A stretch of 64,000 nt of DNA from Bacteroidales bacterium UBA6229 (GCA_002440975.1 DJWN01000051.1:1834-65833), one strand, 5' to 3'. Positions 9,341 to 19,484 are shown, counted from the first letter of the stretch. Numbers and translations: made by a program. Notes: generated from the sequence alone by a model not told the origin.

Positions 9341-10453
9341 ATGAATGATGATCAACAAGCGAAAGCGGCAGCCAGTTTTATGCCAAGAGGCTGTTGCAGG
9401 GCACCCAGAGTATATAACCCCAAAGACCGTATTTTTCAACACAGCTGTTGCAAACTAGACGAACACAACTGGTTGAAGGATTATAAAAACCCGGCTAAAA
9501 AGGAAGGACTTCAGATAGCAGAGGTTCGGTTTAAAAACGGCCGTAAGGATTTTTTTAGTTACACACCAGACCTCGAGCTGAAAGAAGGAGAGATTATTGC
9601 CGTGGAAGCCGCTGCGGGCCATGATATTGGTATTGTTACCCTTGTTGGCGAAATCGTTGAACTACAGATGAAACGCAAAAAGGTGAACGTGCCTTCCGAA
9701 GGTCTTAAAAAGGTGTATCGCCATGCCAAGCTTTCTGATGTGGAAAAATGGGTTGGTGCCATCGAGCAAGAGGAACATACCTTGTTTCGCAGCCGTGAAA
9801 TAGCCCTGGATCTGAATCTTGATATGAAGATGAATGATGTTGAATACCAAGGAGATAAGACAAAAGCAATTTTCTATTATACCGCAGAAGATCGGGTGGA
9901 TTTTAGGGAACTGATCAAAAGATTAGCAGAGGAATTCAGGATTCGGATTGAGATGCGTCAGATCGGGATGCGTCAGGAAGCTGCGAAACTTGGGGGTATT
10001 GGAAGCTGTGGTCGTGAGTTGTGCTGTTCGAGCTGGATGTCGGAGTTTCACTCGGTAAGTACGAATGTAGCCAGGCTTCAGCAATTATCGCCTAACCCAC
10101 AGAAACTTGCCGGACAATGTGGTAAACTCAAGTGCTGCCTTAATTATGAGTACGAAGCCTATGTGGACGCCTTGAAGGCATTTCCGGATGATCGTACGGT
10201 GATCAAAACCCAAAAGGGAGATGCCTATCATCAGAAAAGCGACATCTTTAAAGGTTTGATGTGGTATGCTTATGCCAACGACCGCAACAATCTAATGGCT
10301 ATTCCGATTGAAAAAGTAAAGGAATTGGCAGAGGGAAACAGAAAAGGAAAGTTACCCGAAAAACTGGAAGATTTTGCATTCATGAAAGAACAGCAGGCCA
10401 ATGATGAGTATGGAAACGGCAATAATGATCCGCAGTATTATAATTATGAGTAG
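9341..10453 (+). CDS. ricT: PSP1/RicT-like regulatory iron-sulfur protein
   Basis: A 370-residue protein with a central PSP1 domain. It is cysteine-rich: RGCCRAP and HSCCKL near the N terminus, GSCGRELCCSSW (about residue 224) and GQCGKLKCCLNYE (about residue 262). In Bacillus, RicT (YaaT) helps RNase Y processing and biofilm/sporulation control within a [4Fe-4S]-containing Ric complex. The Bacteroidota role is not established. The extra N-terminal cysteine pairs and the Asn/Gln/Tyr-rich C-terminal tail are features of this version. It sits between holB and gldH; gldH starts inside its last codons. The symbol reflects family, not proven function. Confidence 0.8.
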   Translation: MNDDQQAKAAASFMPRGCCRAPRVYNPKDRIFQHSCCKLDEHNWLKDYKNPAKKEGLQIAEVRFKNGRKDFFSYTPDLELKEGEIIAVEAAAGHDIGIVTLVGEIVELQMKRKKVNVPSEGLKKVYRHAKLSDVEKWVGAIEQEEHTLFRSREIALDLNLDMKMNDVEYQGDKTKAIFYYTAEDRVDFRELIKRLAEEFRIRIEMRQIGMRQEAAKLGGIGSCGRELCCSSWMSEFHSVSTNVARLQQLSPNPQKLAGQCGKLKCCLNYEYEAYVDALKAFPDDRTVIKTQKGDAYHQKSDIFKGLMWYAYANDRNNLMAIPIEKVKELAEGNRKGKLPEKLEDFAFMKEQQANDEYGNGNNDPQYYNYE

Positions 10454-10928
10454 AAGTATGTTAAGGTTAAAATTCCTTGTCGTATTTGTTCTATTTCTAA
10501 TGCTATTCTCAGGCTGCAGGCAAAACGTGCTTTTGGACGAAAACCTGGCTGTTGATGCGAAAGGCTGGGACTATCGAAACAGAGCCGGTTTTGAGCTGGT
10601 TGTGGACGACACAACGGCTCTTCATGCCTTTTATTTGAATGTGCGCCAAAAAGAAACATATCGCTTTAGCAATCTGTACGTTTTTTTGCATACAAGTTTT
10701 CCCAATGGAACTATCACACACGATACCATCGAATGTGTTTTGGCAAGGCCGGATGGTAAATGGCTTGGGAAAAGTTCGGGCAACTACATCAGTAACCAAA
10801 TACTTTTGAACGAATCTTTGCGTTTTCCATTGTCAGGCCAGTACCGGTTTGAAATCGAGCAGGCAATGCGTGAGGAAAAACTGCAAGGTATTACCGATAT
10901 TGGCATTCGAATAGAAACCTTAAAATAA
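10446..10928 (+). CDS. gldH: Gliding motility lipoprotein GldH
   Basis: A lipoprotein of about 160 residues. I use the ATG at 10446, which overlaps ricT by eight bases; an alternative ATG at 10458 gives MLRLKFLVVF. Longer in-frame starts upstream only read through ricT. The signal peptide ends in a lipobox (LMLFSGC). The mature part carries the GldH pattern RFSNLYVFLHTSFPNG and GKWLGKSSGN. In Flavobacterium GldH is needed for gliding and accompanies the type IX secretion system at the cell envelope. It is followed 10 bases later by the penicillin-binding protein gene. Confidence 0.85.
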   Translation: MSRSMLRLKFLVVFVLFLMLFSGCRQNVLLDENLAVDAKGWDYRNRAGFELVVDDTTALHAFYLNVRQKETYRFSNLYVFLHTSFPNGTITHDTIECVLARPDGKWLGKSSGNYISNQILLNESLRFPLSGQYRFEIEQAMREEKLQGITDIGIRIETLK

Positions 10929-10938
10929 GCCATACACC

Positions 10939-13227
10939 GTGAACGAATCCGAACAGAGAATATCAACGAAAAACAAAACCTGGTTCAACTACATCTTCAA
11001 ACTTTGGCTGTTGTTTTTTATTGGAGTGGCTGCGGTAATCTTATTCTTTTACGGCATTACCAACGAATGGTTTGGCAAAATGCCCAGCTTTGAAGAGCTC
11101 GAAAACCCCGAAACCAATCAGGCTTCACAGATTTATGCAGCTGATGGTGCTGTATTGGGCTCCTATTATATCGAAAATCGCTCTAATGTTCGTTTTCGCG
11201 AGCTCTCACCTGATTTGGTTAACGCCTTACTGGCTATCGAAGACATCCGTTTTGCCGAGCATTCCGGCATTGATGAGCGTGCCTTATTGCGCGTGGCATG
11301 GGGTGTGCTGACCGGAAACAGCAAAGGTGGCGGAAGCACGCTTACGCAGCAATTAGCAAAGAATCTTTTTCCCAGAGATGAGAACCTTAGCACGCTTCAA
11401 CTTGTAATCCGAAAATTTCAGGAATGGGTAACGGCCACCAAGCTGGAGTATAATTATTCCAAAGAGGAGATCCTGGCGATGTATCTCAATACGGTAGCCT
11501 ATGGAAGTCAGTCGTTTGGCATCAAATCTGCATCGCTCACTTTTTTTAATAAACTACCTGATTCGCTATTACTCGAAGAAGCTGCCTTGATGGCTGGTGT
11601 AGTGAATGCCCCAACGCGATACAGTCCGGTTCGTAATCCGGATAACGCTTTGAAAAGGCGTAATCTGGTTTTACTTAAAATGGCAGATTACGGATTCATC
11701 TCCAACGAAACTTATGATTCAGTGCGTCAGATTCCTGTTGATATGTCCAATTACGGTATCATGGATCATGCCAGCGGACAGGCTACCTATTTCAGGGAGT
11801 TTTTGCGTGGAGAATTGCACGAATGGTCAAAACAACATTTTAAGGCTGATGGCACACCCTATAATATATACAGAGATGGCCTGAGGATTTACACAACGAT
11901 AAATTCGCGCATGCAACAATATGCCGAAGAAGCAGTACGCGAACATATGGCACTCGATATACAACCAGCTTTTTTTAAACATTGGGAAGGTTATTCAAAT
12001 GCACCCTTCGTTTTTCCTGAAAGGGAAGCAAAAGAGGAAGTTGAGAAGATACTCAAACAAGCTGTCCGGCGTTCAGACCGATACCGATTGCTCAGAAAAG
12101 CCGGCGTTAGTCCTGATTCGATTAATCGTTCGTTCAGAACACCGGTCAGAATGCGTGTTTTTTCGTGGGACGGTCCAATTGATACGTTGCTAACACCCAT
12201 GGATTCGATTAGATATTATAAGTACTTTCTACAGGCCAGCTTACTGTCAATTGACTCGCACACAGGATTTGTGAGGGCCTATGTGGGTGGAAATGATTAT
12301 CGGTTTTTTCAGTATGATCATGTAACTCAGGCGCGAAGACAGGTAGGTTCTACCTTCAAACCTTTTCTTTACACACTGGCAATGCAGGAGGGTGAATATT
12401 CTCCTTGCTACAAAGTGCCAAATATTTCCTATAATGTTCAACTTTATGATGGAACATTCTGGGAACCCCGAAATTCATCAAACGACAGAATCGGGGAGGA
12501 AGTAACCTTGAAATGGGCACTTGCCAATTCAAATAACTGGATATCAGCGTATTTGATTAAACGTTTTTCACCTCAGGCAGTGATTCAATTAGCCCGGAAG
12601 ATGGGGGTTACTTCACCAATAGATCCTGTGCCGGCTATTGCGCTCGGAACGCCTGACCTGAGCCTGTATGAGATGGTGGGTGCGATGAATACTTTTGCCA
12701 ATCAGGGGGTGTATGTGAAACCGATTTTTATCACCCATATCGAAGATAAAAATGGTAATGTGATTGAGCGTTTTGCTCCTGAAAGAAATGAAGTGCTGGA
12801 TGAAATATCGGCCTATAAAATGATTGAATTGATGAAAGGGGTTGTTGAATCGGGGACAGGAGTTCGATTAAGGTATAAATATGGGTATAACAATCCGATT
12901 GCCGGAAAAACGGGTACTACACAAAATCAAAGTGACGGCTGGTTTATGGGAATCACACCAGATCTTACAACAGGGATATGGGTTGGAGCCGAAGACCGGT
13001 CTGTTCATTTCAGGACTATCAGGTTGGGGCAGGGAGCCAATATGGCCTTGCCAATCTGGGCTTTGTATATGAAAAAAGTTTATAACGATCCTTCGCTCGG
13101 AATCAGTCAGGGCGATTTTAAAAAGCCATTGGCAGATGTTTCAATAGAGTTTGATTGTGATAAATATGATGCACAGCAGGCACTTAAAGACCGTAACCAA
13201 CAACGTCAGTTTGAAGAGGATTTTTAA
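10939..13227 (+). CDS. Penicillin-binding protein 1A (bifunctional transglycosylase/transpeptidase)
   Basis: A 762-residue class A PBP that starts at a GTG. One transmembrane helix (about 17-38) anchors a periplasmic protein. The GT51 domain (about 60-235) has EDIRFAEHSGID and GGSTLTQQLAKNLF. The transpeptidase domain has the nucleophile motif STFK (about 471), SNN (about 530) and KTGT (about 657). It polymerises and crosslinks peptidoglycan. Its TAA shares four bases (TTAA, 13224-13227) with the stop codon of the convergent gene, leaving no intergenic terminator. It is the last gene of the holB-ricT-gldH group. Confidence 0.94.
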   Translation: MNESEQRISTKNKTWFNYIFKLWLLFFIGVAAVILFFYGITNEWFGKMPSFEELENPETNQASQIYAADGAVLGSYYIENRSNVRFRELSPDLVNALLAIEDIRFAEHSGIDERALLRVAWGVLTGNSKGGGSTLTQQLAKNLFPRDENLSTLQLVIRKFQEWVTATKLEYNYSKEEILAMYLNTVAYGSQSFGIKSASLTFFNKLPDSLLLEEAALMAGVVNAPTRYSPVRNPDNALKRRNLVLLKMADYGFISNETYDSVRQIPVDMSNYGIMDHASGQATYFREFLRGELHEWSKQHFKADGTPYNIYRDGLRIYTTINSRMQQYAEEAVREHMALDIQPAFFKHWEGYSNAPFVFPEREAKEEVEKILKQAVRRSDRYRLLRKAGVSPDSINRSFRTPVRMRVFSWDGPIDTLLTPMDSIRYYKYFLQASLLSIDSHTGFVRAYVGGNDYRFFQYDHVTQARRQVGSTFKPFLYTLAMQEGEYSPCYKVPNISYNVQLYDGTFWEPRNSSNDRIGEEVTLKWALANSNNWISAYLIKRFSPQAVIQLARKMGVTSPIDPVPAIALGTPDLSLYEMVGAMNTFANQGVYVKPIFITHIEDKNGNVIERFAPERNEVLDEISAYKMIELMKGVVESGTGVRLRYKYGYNNPIAGKTGTTQNQSDGWFMGITPDLTTGIWVGAEDRSVHFRTIRLGQGANMALPIWALYMKKVYNDPSLGISQGDFKKPLADVSIEFDCDKYDAQQALKDRNQQRQFEEDF

Positions 13228-15068
13228 GGGCTGATTTTTTTTATCCGCAGTTCATCGAAAAAGACGGTATCTTCGGTTTTATTCCACACATACACACGGT
13301 ATTGACGATGACCGGCAGTATCCGGAATGGTAGCTTGAAATCGAATTTCGCCCCAGCCCATACTGTCGGTTTGAATCACCTTTTCCTGCTTAACATAATA
13401 GGTTTTGGGATTGGGAGCAGTAAATACCAGTGCGGCCCGGGCATCAACCGGCTTCTTCCAAACACTCACTTCGTAAGTTTCGTTTGCTTTAGCCCAAAAA
13501 TCAATCCCTGCGGCAATATTATTCTTACCATATAGCATCGATGAAAAAAGACCTTCCCTATATTCAATCTTGCTTTGTGTGTTGGGCGAACTGAATACAT
13601 AACGTCCATCTTCAGCCAGAAATTTATTCTTGGGCTTGTTTAACCTTTCAAAACTTGTATAGGCTTCCGGGCCGATAGTATGACGTACTTTTGGCAATAC
13701 CACATATTTTCCTGCAATAAGCGAATCGTAATCCATGGGTTCTATAAGTAAGTTAAACTCATCGTCTTTGCTTAATTTGCCAAAAGTATGCCAGTAAGCG
13801 GCTTTCGACATGTGAGCATAGTGTATGGCTCCATATTTATATTGAGCGGTTTGAAAAAGATTCCATCCGGCCAAAACAAGGATGAGAAATTGCATTGCTA
13901 AATAAATTATTTTCTTTTTTTTGCTTAAGTAACTTAGCCAGGAGGCCAATCCAAAACCCATCAGGGAATAGGTATCAATAAGTGGCCTTGCACCAAAACT
14001 ACCCCCATAAGTCCAGTCCCACCACGAAAAAATGATCCATAAATTTAGGGGCACAAAAACCCAAATTGCAATACTAAAAGCTTTAAAGTCTTTTCGAAGT
14101 AAAAATAAACCCATCAGCGCAAAGATCATCACAGGGGTATAAACCAGCCAACCTTTGCGATAGCTGAACAAACCACGCCAGATTTGCGGATTATCAAAGA
14201 AAAAACCCTCACGTCCGTAAGAATAGTAGATCCAACTTCCTGTATTAAATTTCCAAAAAAGCAATTGGGGAAGTACAACCAGAAAAGCAGCTAAGGCCAT
14301 CAATAGAACCAGCTTCCATGATTTAAGAAAAAACCATAAACGGGTTTTAATTGTACTAATATTATAAAGTAAAAAGAATATAATGATCAAAGCATTGGTA
14401 GGTCGTATCAGACTGATTAAACCATATACCAAACCCAATATTATTGTGTTTTTGATTCCTGGTTTTTCATGCCATGACATACTGAGTGCTACAAAAAAAA
14501 TGATCAGGCTGAAGTTATAGGCATGTGACATTGCTGACTCCAGAGTGGTGTAATAGAAGAGGTTAGTGCCCAACAGCAAAGCAATTAGTACCCAGGCGGT
14601 AATTTTTTCATTTACATTTCTGAGAAGGATCTTACGAAAAACAAAAGCAGCTGTGGTCACATAAAACAGTGCCCCAAACATCAGAAAAAACATATAAGGT
14701 TGCGAGTAACCGTGCATTGGAGCTCCACTAATCCATGCATAGAGATGACCCAATAAAAAGAACGGCAGGTAAAGCATTGCCAGTCCCATGGTCATCTTTT
14801 GATAATGGCCGCCTTCTGCAGTTTTGGAGTTATACATTTTACCTGCAAAAAAGGCGGGATCTTTGTCAACAAAGCTAAAGCTAAGATCGTGATATATAAA
14901 TGCAGCCGGAAGGTAGCTGTAATAACTGATTACATCGTGTATCACCACTTTACCGTCCTTTTTCCAGTGGTTGTTGTTAATATTTACCCATATCACGGTA
15001 ATTATAAATAACCAGATAACTAATTTTGATGGATCTAAGGTGAATCTGAGTTTTGGTAATTTATTCAT
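13224..15068 (-). CDS. Polytopic membrane protein, GT-C glycosyltransferase-like
   Basis: A 614-residue protein with roughly ten or more hydrophobic helices over residues 15-420. An acidic loop after the first helix (HDVISYYSYLPAAFIYHDL) resembles the catalytic loop of GT-C glycosyltransferases. The C-terminal portion of about 190 residues is soluble, probably periplasmic, and looks like a beta-sandwich (YEVSVWKKPVDARAALVF, YRVYVWNKTEDTVFFDEL). The family is widespread in Bacteroidota, but I cannot name donor or acceptor. It is convergent with the PBP gene and the two stop codons overlap. A sugar-transfer role is inference from topology. Confidence 0.65.
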   Translation of the reverse strand: MNKLPKLRFTLDPSKLVIWLFIITVIWVNINNNHWKKDGKVVIHDVISYYSYLPAAFIYHDLSFSFVDKDPAFFAGKMYNSKTAEGGHYQKMTMGLAMLYLPFFLLGHLYAWISGAPMHGYSQPYMFFLMFGALFYVTTAAFVFRKILLRNVNEKITAWVLIALLLGTNLFYYTTLESAMSHAYNFSLIIFFVALSMSWHEKPGIKNTIILGLVYGLISLIRPTNALIIIFFLLYNISTIKTRLWFFLKSWKLVLLMALAAFLVVLPQLLFWKFNTGSWIYYSYGREGFFFDNPQIWRGLFSYRKGWLVYTPVMIFALMGLFLLRKDFKAFSIAIWVFVPLNLWIIFSWWDWTYGGSFGARPLIDTYSLMGFGLASWLSYLSKKKKIIYLAMQFLILVLAGWNLFQTAQYKYGAIHYAHMSKAAYWHTFGKLSKDDEFNLLIEPMDYDSLIAGKYVVLPKVRHTIGPEAYTSFERLNKPKNKFLAEDGRYVFSSPNTQSKIEYREGLFSSMLYGKNNIAAGIDFWAKANETYEVSVWKKPVDARAALVFTAPNPKTYYVKQEKVIQTDSMGWGEIRFQATIPDTAGHRQYRVYVWNKTEDTVFFDELRIKKISP

Positions 15069-15325
15069 GTCTGGGATTAATAGAACAAAGATGCAAAAAA
15101 TGGGAATTTGAAAGAAGATGTTTTTCTGAAAACAGGATGTTTAGCTTTTTGTTTTCACTTTGTTTCAGGATGTATTATCAGAAGTTTAATAAGGGTACGC
15201 GTATATATTTTTGAAGTAAAAAACTTTTTACTCAGAAAATGACTTTTGGTTTTAGGCCAAACAGGGTACTCTTTTTCGTCAGTCTGTTTCCGATTTATCG
15301 TAATTTAGCAAAAAAAACAGGATCT

Positions 15326-15952
15326 ATGCGAACGATTTTTGTTCTAACCTTACTGGCTTTTTCTTTTTTGCTCAGGGCTCAGGATCAGCAAAGCCTGCAT
15401 CAGCAGTTGACTAATGAGCGATTTGAAACTTTACGTAAAATTCTCGATTATCGCTTTAAAGGTGGTTCTGGTGAATTTGAGCGTGTGCTGCTCAGCAGGG
15501 TTGAATACACCCCTGAAGCCCGAAAAAATTGTGTTGTCGGGACGATGATCCTGATGTTTACCGTAAGTTGCGACAATACTTTAGGGGAATTGAGCCTCAG
15601 AAATCCGCTACATCATGGGCTCAACGAACAAGTGCAGGAATTTTTAAAGGCTACGGATGGCATGTGGAATACCTGCCAGGATGAAAAATATACACGCTTT
15701 GAAGTGCCCGTTTTATTTACGCTCGAAGGCACCGAAACAGCAGCCAGAGGGTTGATTACTGTCGAAGCTGAAGATCCTGGTTTTACTTGCCGTAGCGACG
15801 TCTGGCATTTCGATCGGTATGAGAAATTCAAAGAAAAAGGCCGAACAAAAAAAGCACTTGAAATGTTGGATTTATTGATTCGACGCGATCCTTACAATAA
15901 CAGTTATTACGAACTCAAACGGCAGCTGCTTGGTGCTGAAGCAACAGAATAG
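15326..15952 (+). CDS. Secreted protein of unknown function
   Basis: I place the start at the ATG at 15326 because it yields a clean signal peptide (MRTIFVLTLLAFSFLLRAQD); the frame extends upstream without a plausible secretion signal. The mature protein (about 190 residues) contains four to five cysteines (KNCVVGTMILMFTVSCDN, WNTCQDEKY, FTCRSD) and the hydrophobic strand pattern EVPVLFTLEGTETAARGLITVEAE. It ends with a helix pair reminiscent of one TPR (KEKGRTKKALEMLDLLIRRD). Periplasmic or surface location is expected. I do not recognise the family. The PAP2 gene starts four bases downstream, so the two are probably co-transcribed. Confidence 0.65.
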   Translation: MRTIFVLTLLAFSFLLRAQDQQSLHQQLTNERFETLRKILDYRFKGGSGEFERVLLSRVEYTPEARKNCVVGTMILMFTVSCDNTLGELSLRNPLHHGLNEQVQEFLKATDGMWNTCQDEKYTRFEVPVLFTLEGTETAARGLITVEAEDPGFTCRSDVWHFDRYEKFKEKGRTKKALEMLDLLIRRDPYNNSYYELKRQLLGAEATE

Positions 15953-15955
15953 AAT

Positions 15956-16528
15956 ATGCTCGATTGGTTAAATCAGATAGATACCAGCCTGTTTCTTTTT
16001 TTGAACAGCCTTCATGCCGACTGGTTCGATCCGGTAATGATATTTTTTTCAGGAAAACTTACCTGGATTCCCTTTTACCTGGTTTTACTTTATTTGATTA
16101 TTCGTCAGTATAAATGGCAAAGCTTGATCCTATTACTCTTTATTGCTGTCTTGATCAGTTTGTCGGACCAACTTTCGGTAAGGGCTTTCAAATTCGTTTT
16201 TGAAAGACCACGACCATGTCATGAGCCTGATTTGCAGCCATTAATATATTTGCCTCTGGGGAGATGTGGTGGTGCTTTCGGCTTTGTTTCATCACATGCT
16301 GCCAACAGCTTTGCTATGGCTGGTTTTGTGTGGTTTTTGCTTAGACGTGCTTATCCGAATATTGGTTGGTTTTTGTTTCCATGGGCCACTGTTGTTTCTT
16401 ACAGCCGAATTTATCTTGGTGTTCATTATCCCGGGGATATCCTGGCAGGAGCCTTGCTTGGCCTGGCAATAAGCTGGTTGGTTTGGCAAATCTATCGCAG
16501 AAGCTGCGGAGTTGGCAGGGCTTGTTGA
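15956..16528 (+). CDS. PAP2-family membrane phosphatase
   Basis: A 190-residue protein with five to six transmembrane helices. Three phosphatase motifs are visible: K-x6-RP in KFVFERPRPC (about residue 79), FVSSHAANSF (motif 2, SSH in place of the usual SGH but keeping the catalytic His), and SRIYLGVHYPGDILAG (motif 3). Members dephosphorylate lipid phosphates such as undecaprenyl pyrophosphate, phosphatidic acid or lipid A. The particular substrate is not readable. It lies four bases after the secreted unknown and ends one base before the convergent SAM hydrolase-like gene. Confidence 0.85.
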   Translation: MLDWLNQIDTSLFLFLNSLHADWFDPVMIFFSGKLTWIPFYLVLLYLIIRQYKWQSLILLLFIAVLISLSDQLSVRAFKFVFERPRPCHEPDLQPLIYLPLGRCGGAFGFVSSHAANSFAMAGFVWFLLRRAYPNIGWFLFPWATVVSYSRIYLGVHYPGDILAGALLGLAISWLVWQIYRRSCGVGRAC

Positions 16529-16529
16529 G

Positions 16530-17312
16530 TTAACGATCGAAAAAGGAAATAAATACAGAAGTATTTCTTTTTATCCCGAGCAAAGAAGAGGCTTTACCCT
16601 GATTGATAGCTATTTCGAGCATTCCATGCGAACCGAAAAGAGCCACCAGATCAGCTACTTCAACATCCTGATAGCCCTCGCTGATTTTTCGAATGCGATA
16701 GCCTGAGCAGTATATTTCGAAAGGTCTGTTCTGTTTGATTACTTTGAAAGTTTTGGCACTGATATTCGTAATCAGGTTTTCATAAGCATCTACATGAATC
16801 ACCATGCCTTTTATTGAATCAGCTGTGGTAGCAGGCTGAAATGGAAGCCGTTTGTTCAACTCTTCGCGCTGAAAACCCAGATCGTGAAGCGGAGTGCCTT
16901 TGATTAATTGAACAGCAGCTTTCACAAAACGGTCGCGCGTACTAAAAGTGTAGAAATCCGAATCGAGCGGAATATCAATTTCAATAATTGCTTCGGCCTC
17001 TTCATCTTCCAGTATCATCGAAAAAATACCGGTATCGGCTCCAACAAAATATTGGCCATGGGCTTTTACAATGGTGTGGGGAGTTTCTTTCGACTCTTCA
17101 CTATTTATGCCAATTAAATGCACCGTACCCTGTGGAAAATTTCTAAAACACTGCTGAATTGTAAAAGCAGCACTCTCCACATCAAAAGCAGCAATATGAT
17201 GGCTGATATCAACAATGTTTACCTCGGGTAATTGTGCTAATATGGTTCCTTTAACAGCAGCCAGATAGTAGTCTGAAGTTCCCCAATCGCTTGTTAATGT
17301 TATAATTGCCAT
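16530..17312 (-). CDS. SAM hydrolase / chlorinase-fluorinase family (DUF62)
   Basis: A 260-residue protein from the ATG at 17312, which starts directly with the conserved ITLTSDWGTSDYYLAAVKG. A longer start at 17393 adds 27 unconserved residues. The motifs DISHHI, GADTGIFSMIL and the C-terminal beta-barrel region (VIHVDAYENLITNIS) place it in the S-adenosyl-L-methionine hydroxide adenosyltransferase group. Family members split SAM into adenosine and methionine. The halogenase activities belong to rare relatives and should not be assumed. Cytoplasmic. No obvious operon partner; its stop faces the PAP2 gene at one base distance. Confidence 0.8.
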   Translation of the reverse strand: MAIITLTSDWGTSDYYLAAVKGTILAQLPEVNIVDISHHIAAFDVESAAFTIQQCFRNFPQGTVHLIGINSEESKETPHTIVKAHGQYFVGADTGIFSMILEDEEAEAIIEIDIPLDSDFYTFSTRDRFVKAAVQLIKGTPLHDLGFQREELNKRLPFQPATTADSIKGMVIHVDAYENLITNISAKTFKVIKQNRPFEIYCSGYRIRKISEGYQDVEVADLVALFGSHGMLEIAINQGKASSLLGIKRNTSVFISFFDR

Positions 17313-17510
17313 GCTTTTGATTTCATCATATTTATCAGGACATTCTGCCTGATAAGTATCTAACTGCCTCATGCAAAGATATTGATTTAGCAATGAACTC
17401 TATCATGCTTTTTTAATTTTCAAGGCTTGTTAAGATGGTTTTTTTACGCATATAAGAATAAAATGTTGCTAAGTTTACGGGGCGGATGCAGATGCCTTTT
17501 AATTCTTGAA

Positions 17511-17518
17511 TATCTTTG
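17511..17518 (+). promoter_or_regulatory. -7 box of the phoH-purC promoter
   Basis: TATCTTTG fits TAnnTTTG, 35 bases before the phoH start codon. The -33 element is not clear. Confidence 0.45.
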
Positions 17519-17553
17519 CCAAACACGAAATATGTATATGTTAAGAAACGCCT

Positions 17554-18525
17554 ATGAGCGAAAGAATTATCCAGGTTGAAACTGTTAGTCCGATCGACCT
17601 TTATGGCCCATCGGATATATTTTTAAATCAAATCAAATCTTATTTCCCTAAACTTAACATCATTGCACGGGGAGATTTTTTAAAGGTAATCGGCGATCCG
17701 GCTGAAATAGCTGTTTTTAGCTCTCGCTTTGAGTTGTTGATGGTGCATTTGGAACGTTTCGGGAAGATTAATGAGCAAACAATCGAGCAAATCATGCGGG
17801 GCGAAGCCGATCAACAGACTACTTCGCCGGTTACAAATGGCGATGTGCTGGTGCATGGCCGAAGCGGATTATTGGTGAAGGCTATCACGAGTAATCAAAA
17901 ACGCATGGTGAAGGCCAGCGAACATAACGACCTGATATTTGCCATCGGCCCGGCCGGAACAGGAAAAACGTACACAGCCGTGGCACTGGCAGTTAGGGCA
18001 CTCAAAAACAAACAGGTGAAACGCATCATTCTAACGCGTCCGGCAGTGGAAGCCGGCGAAAATCTGGGGTTCCTTCCGGGCGACTTGAAAGACAAACTCG
18101 ATCCTTATATGCAGCCACTTTACGATGCATTGCGTGATATGCTTCCAACACAAAAACTGCTTACGTATCTCGAAGATGGTACAATCGAAGTGGCACCATT
18201 GGCTTTTATGCGGGGACGAACCCTGGATCATGCCTTTGCCATTCTTGACGAAGCTCAAAACGCCACCCAAAGCCAGCTCAAGATGTTTTTGACCCGCATG
18301 GGGAAAGCCTCACATTTTATTGTAACTGGCGATATCACCCAAATTGATTTGCCTCCCAAACAGCCTTCGGGACTGCTTCAGGCGATGAAAATTTTGAAAA
18401 GCGTCAAAGGAATTGAATTTATTATGCTGGACGAGAAAGATGTGGTTCGTCATAGGCTGGTCACCACGATAATCAAGGCTTACCAGCAACACAGGGAAGA
18501 ACAATCCGGTCAGACCGATAAATGA
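17554..18525 (+). CDS. phoH: PhoH family P-loop ATPase
   Basis: A 323-residue protein. The N-terminal 110 residues are the small KH-like/PhoH-N region ([23 protein letters not shown]). The ATPase domain starts with Walker [17 protein letters not shown] (about residue 132) and continues with [20 protein letters not shown], the Walker B segment [12 protein letters not shown] and [11 protein letters not shown]. PhoH proteins are related to superfamily I helicases and are linked to RNA metabolism. Here it overlaps purC by four bases (ATGA), so the two are translationally coupled. No YbeY gene, the usual companion, lies next to it. Confidence 0.92.
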   Translation: MSERIIQVETVSPIDLYGPSDIFLNQIKSYFPKLNIIARGDFLKVIGDPAEIAVFSSRFELLMVHLERFGKINEQTIEQIMRGEADQQTTSPVTNGDVLVHGRSGLLVKAITSNQKRMVKASEHNDLIFAIGPAGTGKTYTAVALAVRALKNKQVKRIILTRPAVEAGENLGFLPGDLKDKLDPYMQPLYDALRDMLPTQKLLTYLEDGTIEVAPLAFMRGRTLDHAFAILDEAQNATQSQLKMFLTRMGKASHFIVTGDITQIDLPPKQPSGLLQAMKILKSVKGIEFIMLDEKDVVRHRLVTTIIKAYQQHREEQSGQTDK

Positions 18526-19484
18526 ATAACAACATGAAAAACGCACTGCTCACCACAAATTTTCAGTTTCCGGGTCAAACAAAGTTTTATCGCGGCAAGG
18601 TTAGGGATGTTTATACCATTGAAGATAAATTTCTTGTGATGATTGCCTCAGATCGCATTTCGGCCTTTGATGTGGTGCTTCCCCGTGCAATACCTTATAA
18701 AGGTCAGGTATTGAACCAGATAGCCGGATATTTCCTGGATGCCACTGCAGCTATTGTACCTAACTGGAAACTTGCCTCACCAGATCCCGTGGTTACTATT
18801 GGCCGGCTTTGTAAGCCGTTTGCAGTGGAGATGATCGTTAGAGGATATCTGAGCGGGAGTGCCTGGCGAACTTATAAAAAAGGTGTCCGAGAAATTTGTG
18901 GTGTTGAAGTACCGGACGGCCTTCGCGAACATCATCGCCTGCCCAGGCCAATTATTACACCTACCACAAAGGCAGCCGAAGGCCACGATGAAGATATCAG
19001 TCGGGAAGATATTATCAGCAAAGGAATAGTGAGCGAATCAGACTATCAGAAACTTGAAGAATATGCTCTGGCACTGTTTGAAAAGGGAACTGAAATGGCT
19101 GCCAGGCAAGGTTTAATCCTGGTTGATACCAAATATGAGTTTGGAAAGACTGATGATCAGATTTTGTTGATTGATGAAATTCACACACCTGATTCGTCCC
19201 GTTATTTTATGGCAGATGAATACCAAAAACGCTTTGAAGCAGGAGAGGCACAAAAGCAGCTATCAAAAGAATTTGTGCGCGAATGGCTGATGGAAAATGG
19301 CTTTCAGGGACAAGCCGGACAACAAGTGCCGGAAATGACTGATGATTTTGTTCAAAAAGTAAGTTTGCGCTATATCGAATTATTTGAGCTGGTTACCGGT
19401 CAAAAGTTTGTTGCCGCTGATAATTCTAATCTAAATAAGCGAATCGAAACGGCCGTTGCAGGTTTTTTGAAAGGCCACAACTAA
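18522..19484 (+). CDS. purC: Phosphoribosylaminoimidazole-succinocarboxamide synthase
   Basis: A 320-residue enzyme of purine synthesis that joins CAIR and aspartate at the expense of ATP. Conserved segments are GKVRDVY near residue 27, [13 protein letters not shown], the [16 protein letters not shown] block, [26 protein letters not shown] and [12 protein letters not shown]. Its length is that of the longer ADE1-like form, not the 240-residue E. coli form. The ATG at 18522 overlaps the phoH stop; another ATG at 18534 is possible. A strong hairpin 27 bases after its stop ends the unit. Confidence 0.95.
   Translation: MNNNMKNALLTTNFQFPGQTKFYRGKVRDVYTIEDKFLVMIASDRISAFDVVLPRAIPYKGQVLNQIAGYFLDATAAIVPNWKLASPDPVVTIGRLCKPFAVEMIVRGYLSGSAWRTYKKGVREICGVEVPDGLREHHRLPRPIITPTTKAAEGHDEDISREDIISKGIVSESDYQKLEEYALALFEKGTEMAARQGLILVDTKYEFGKTDDQILLIDEIHTPDSSRYFMADEYQKRFEAGEAQKQLSKEFVREWLMENGFQGQAGQQVPEMTDDFVQKVSLRYIELFELVTGQKFVAADNSNLNKRIETAVAGFLKGHN

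Noticed and set aside
10401..10445. Upstream starts for gldH
   Set aside because: They lie inside the ricT-like gene and would add a Met-rich leader in front of the lipoprotein signal peptide.
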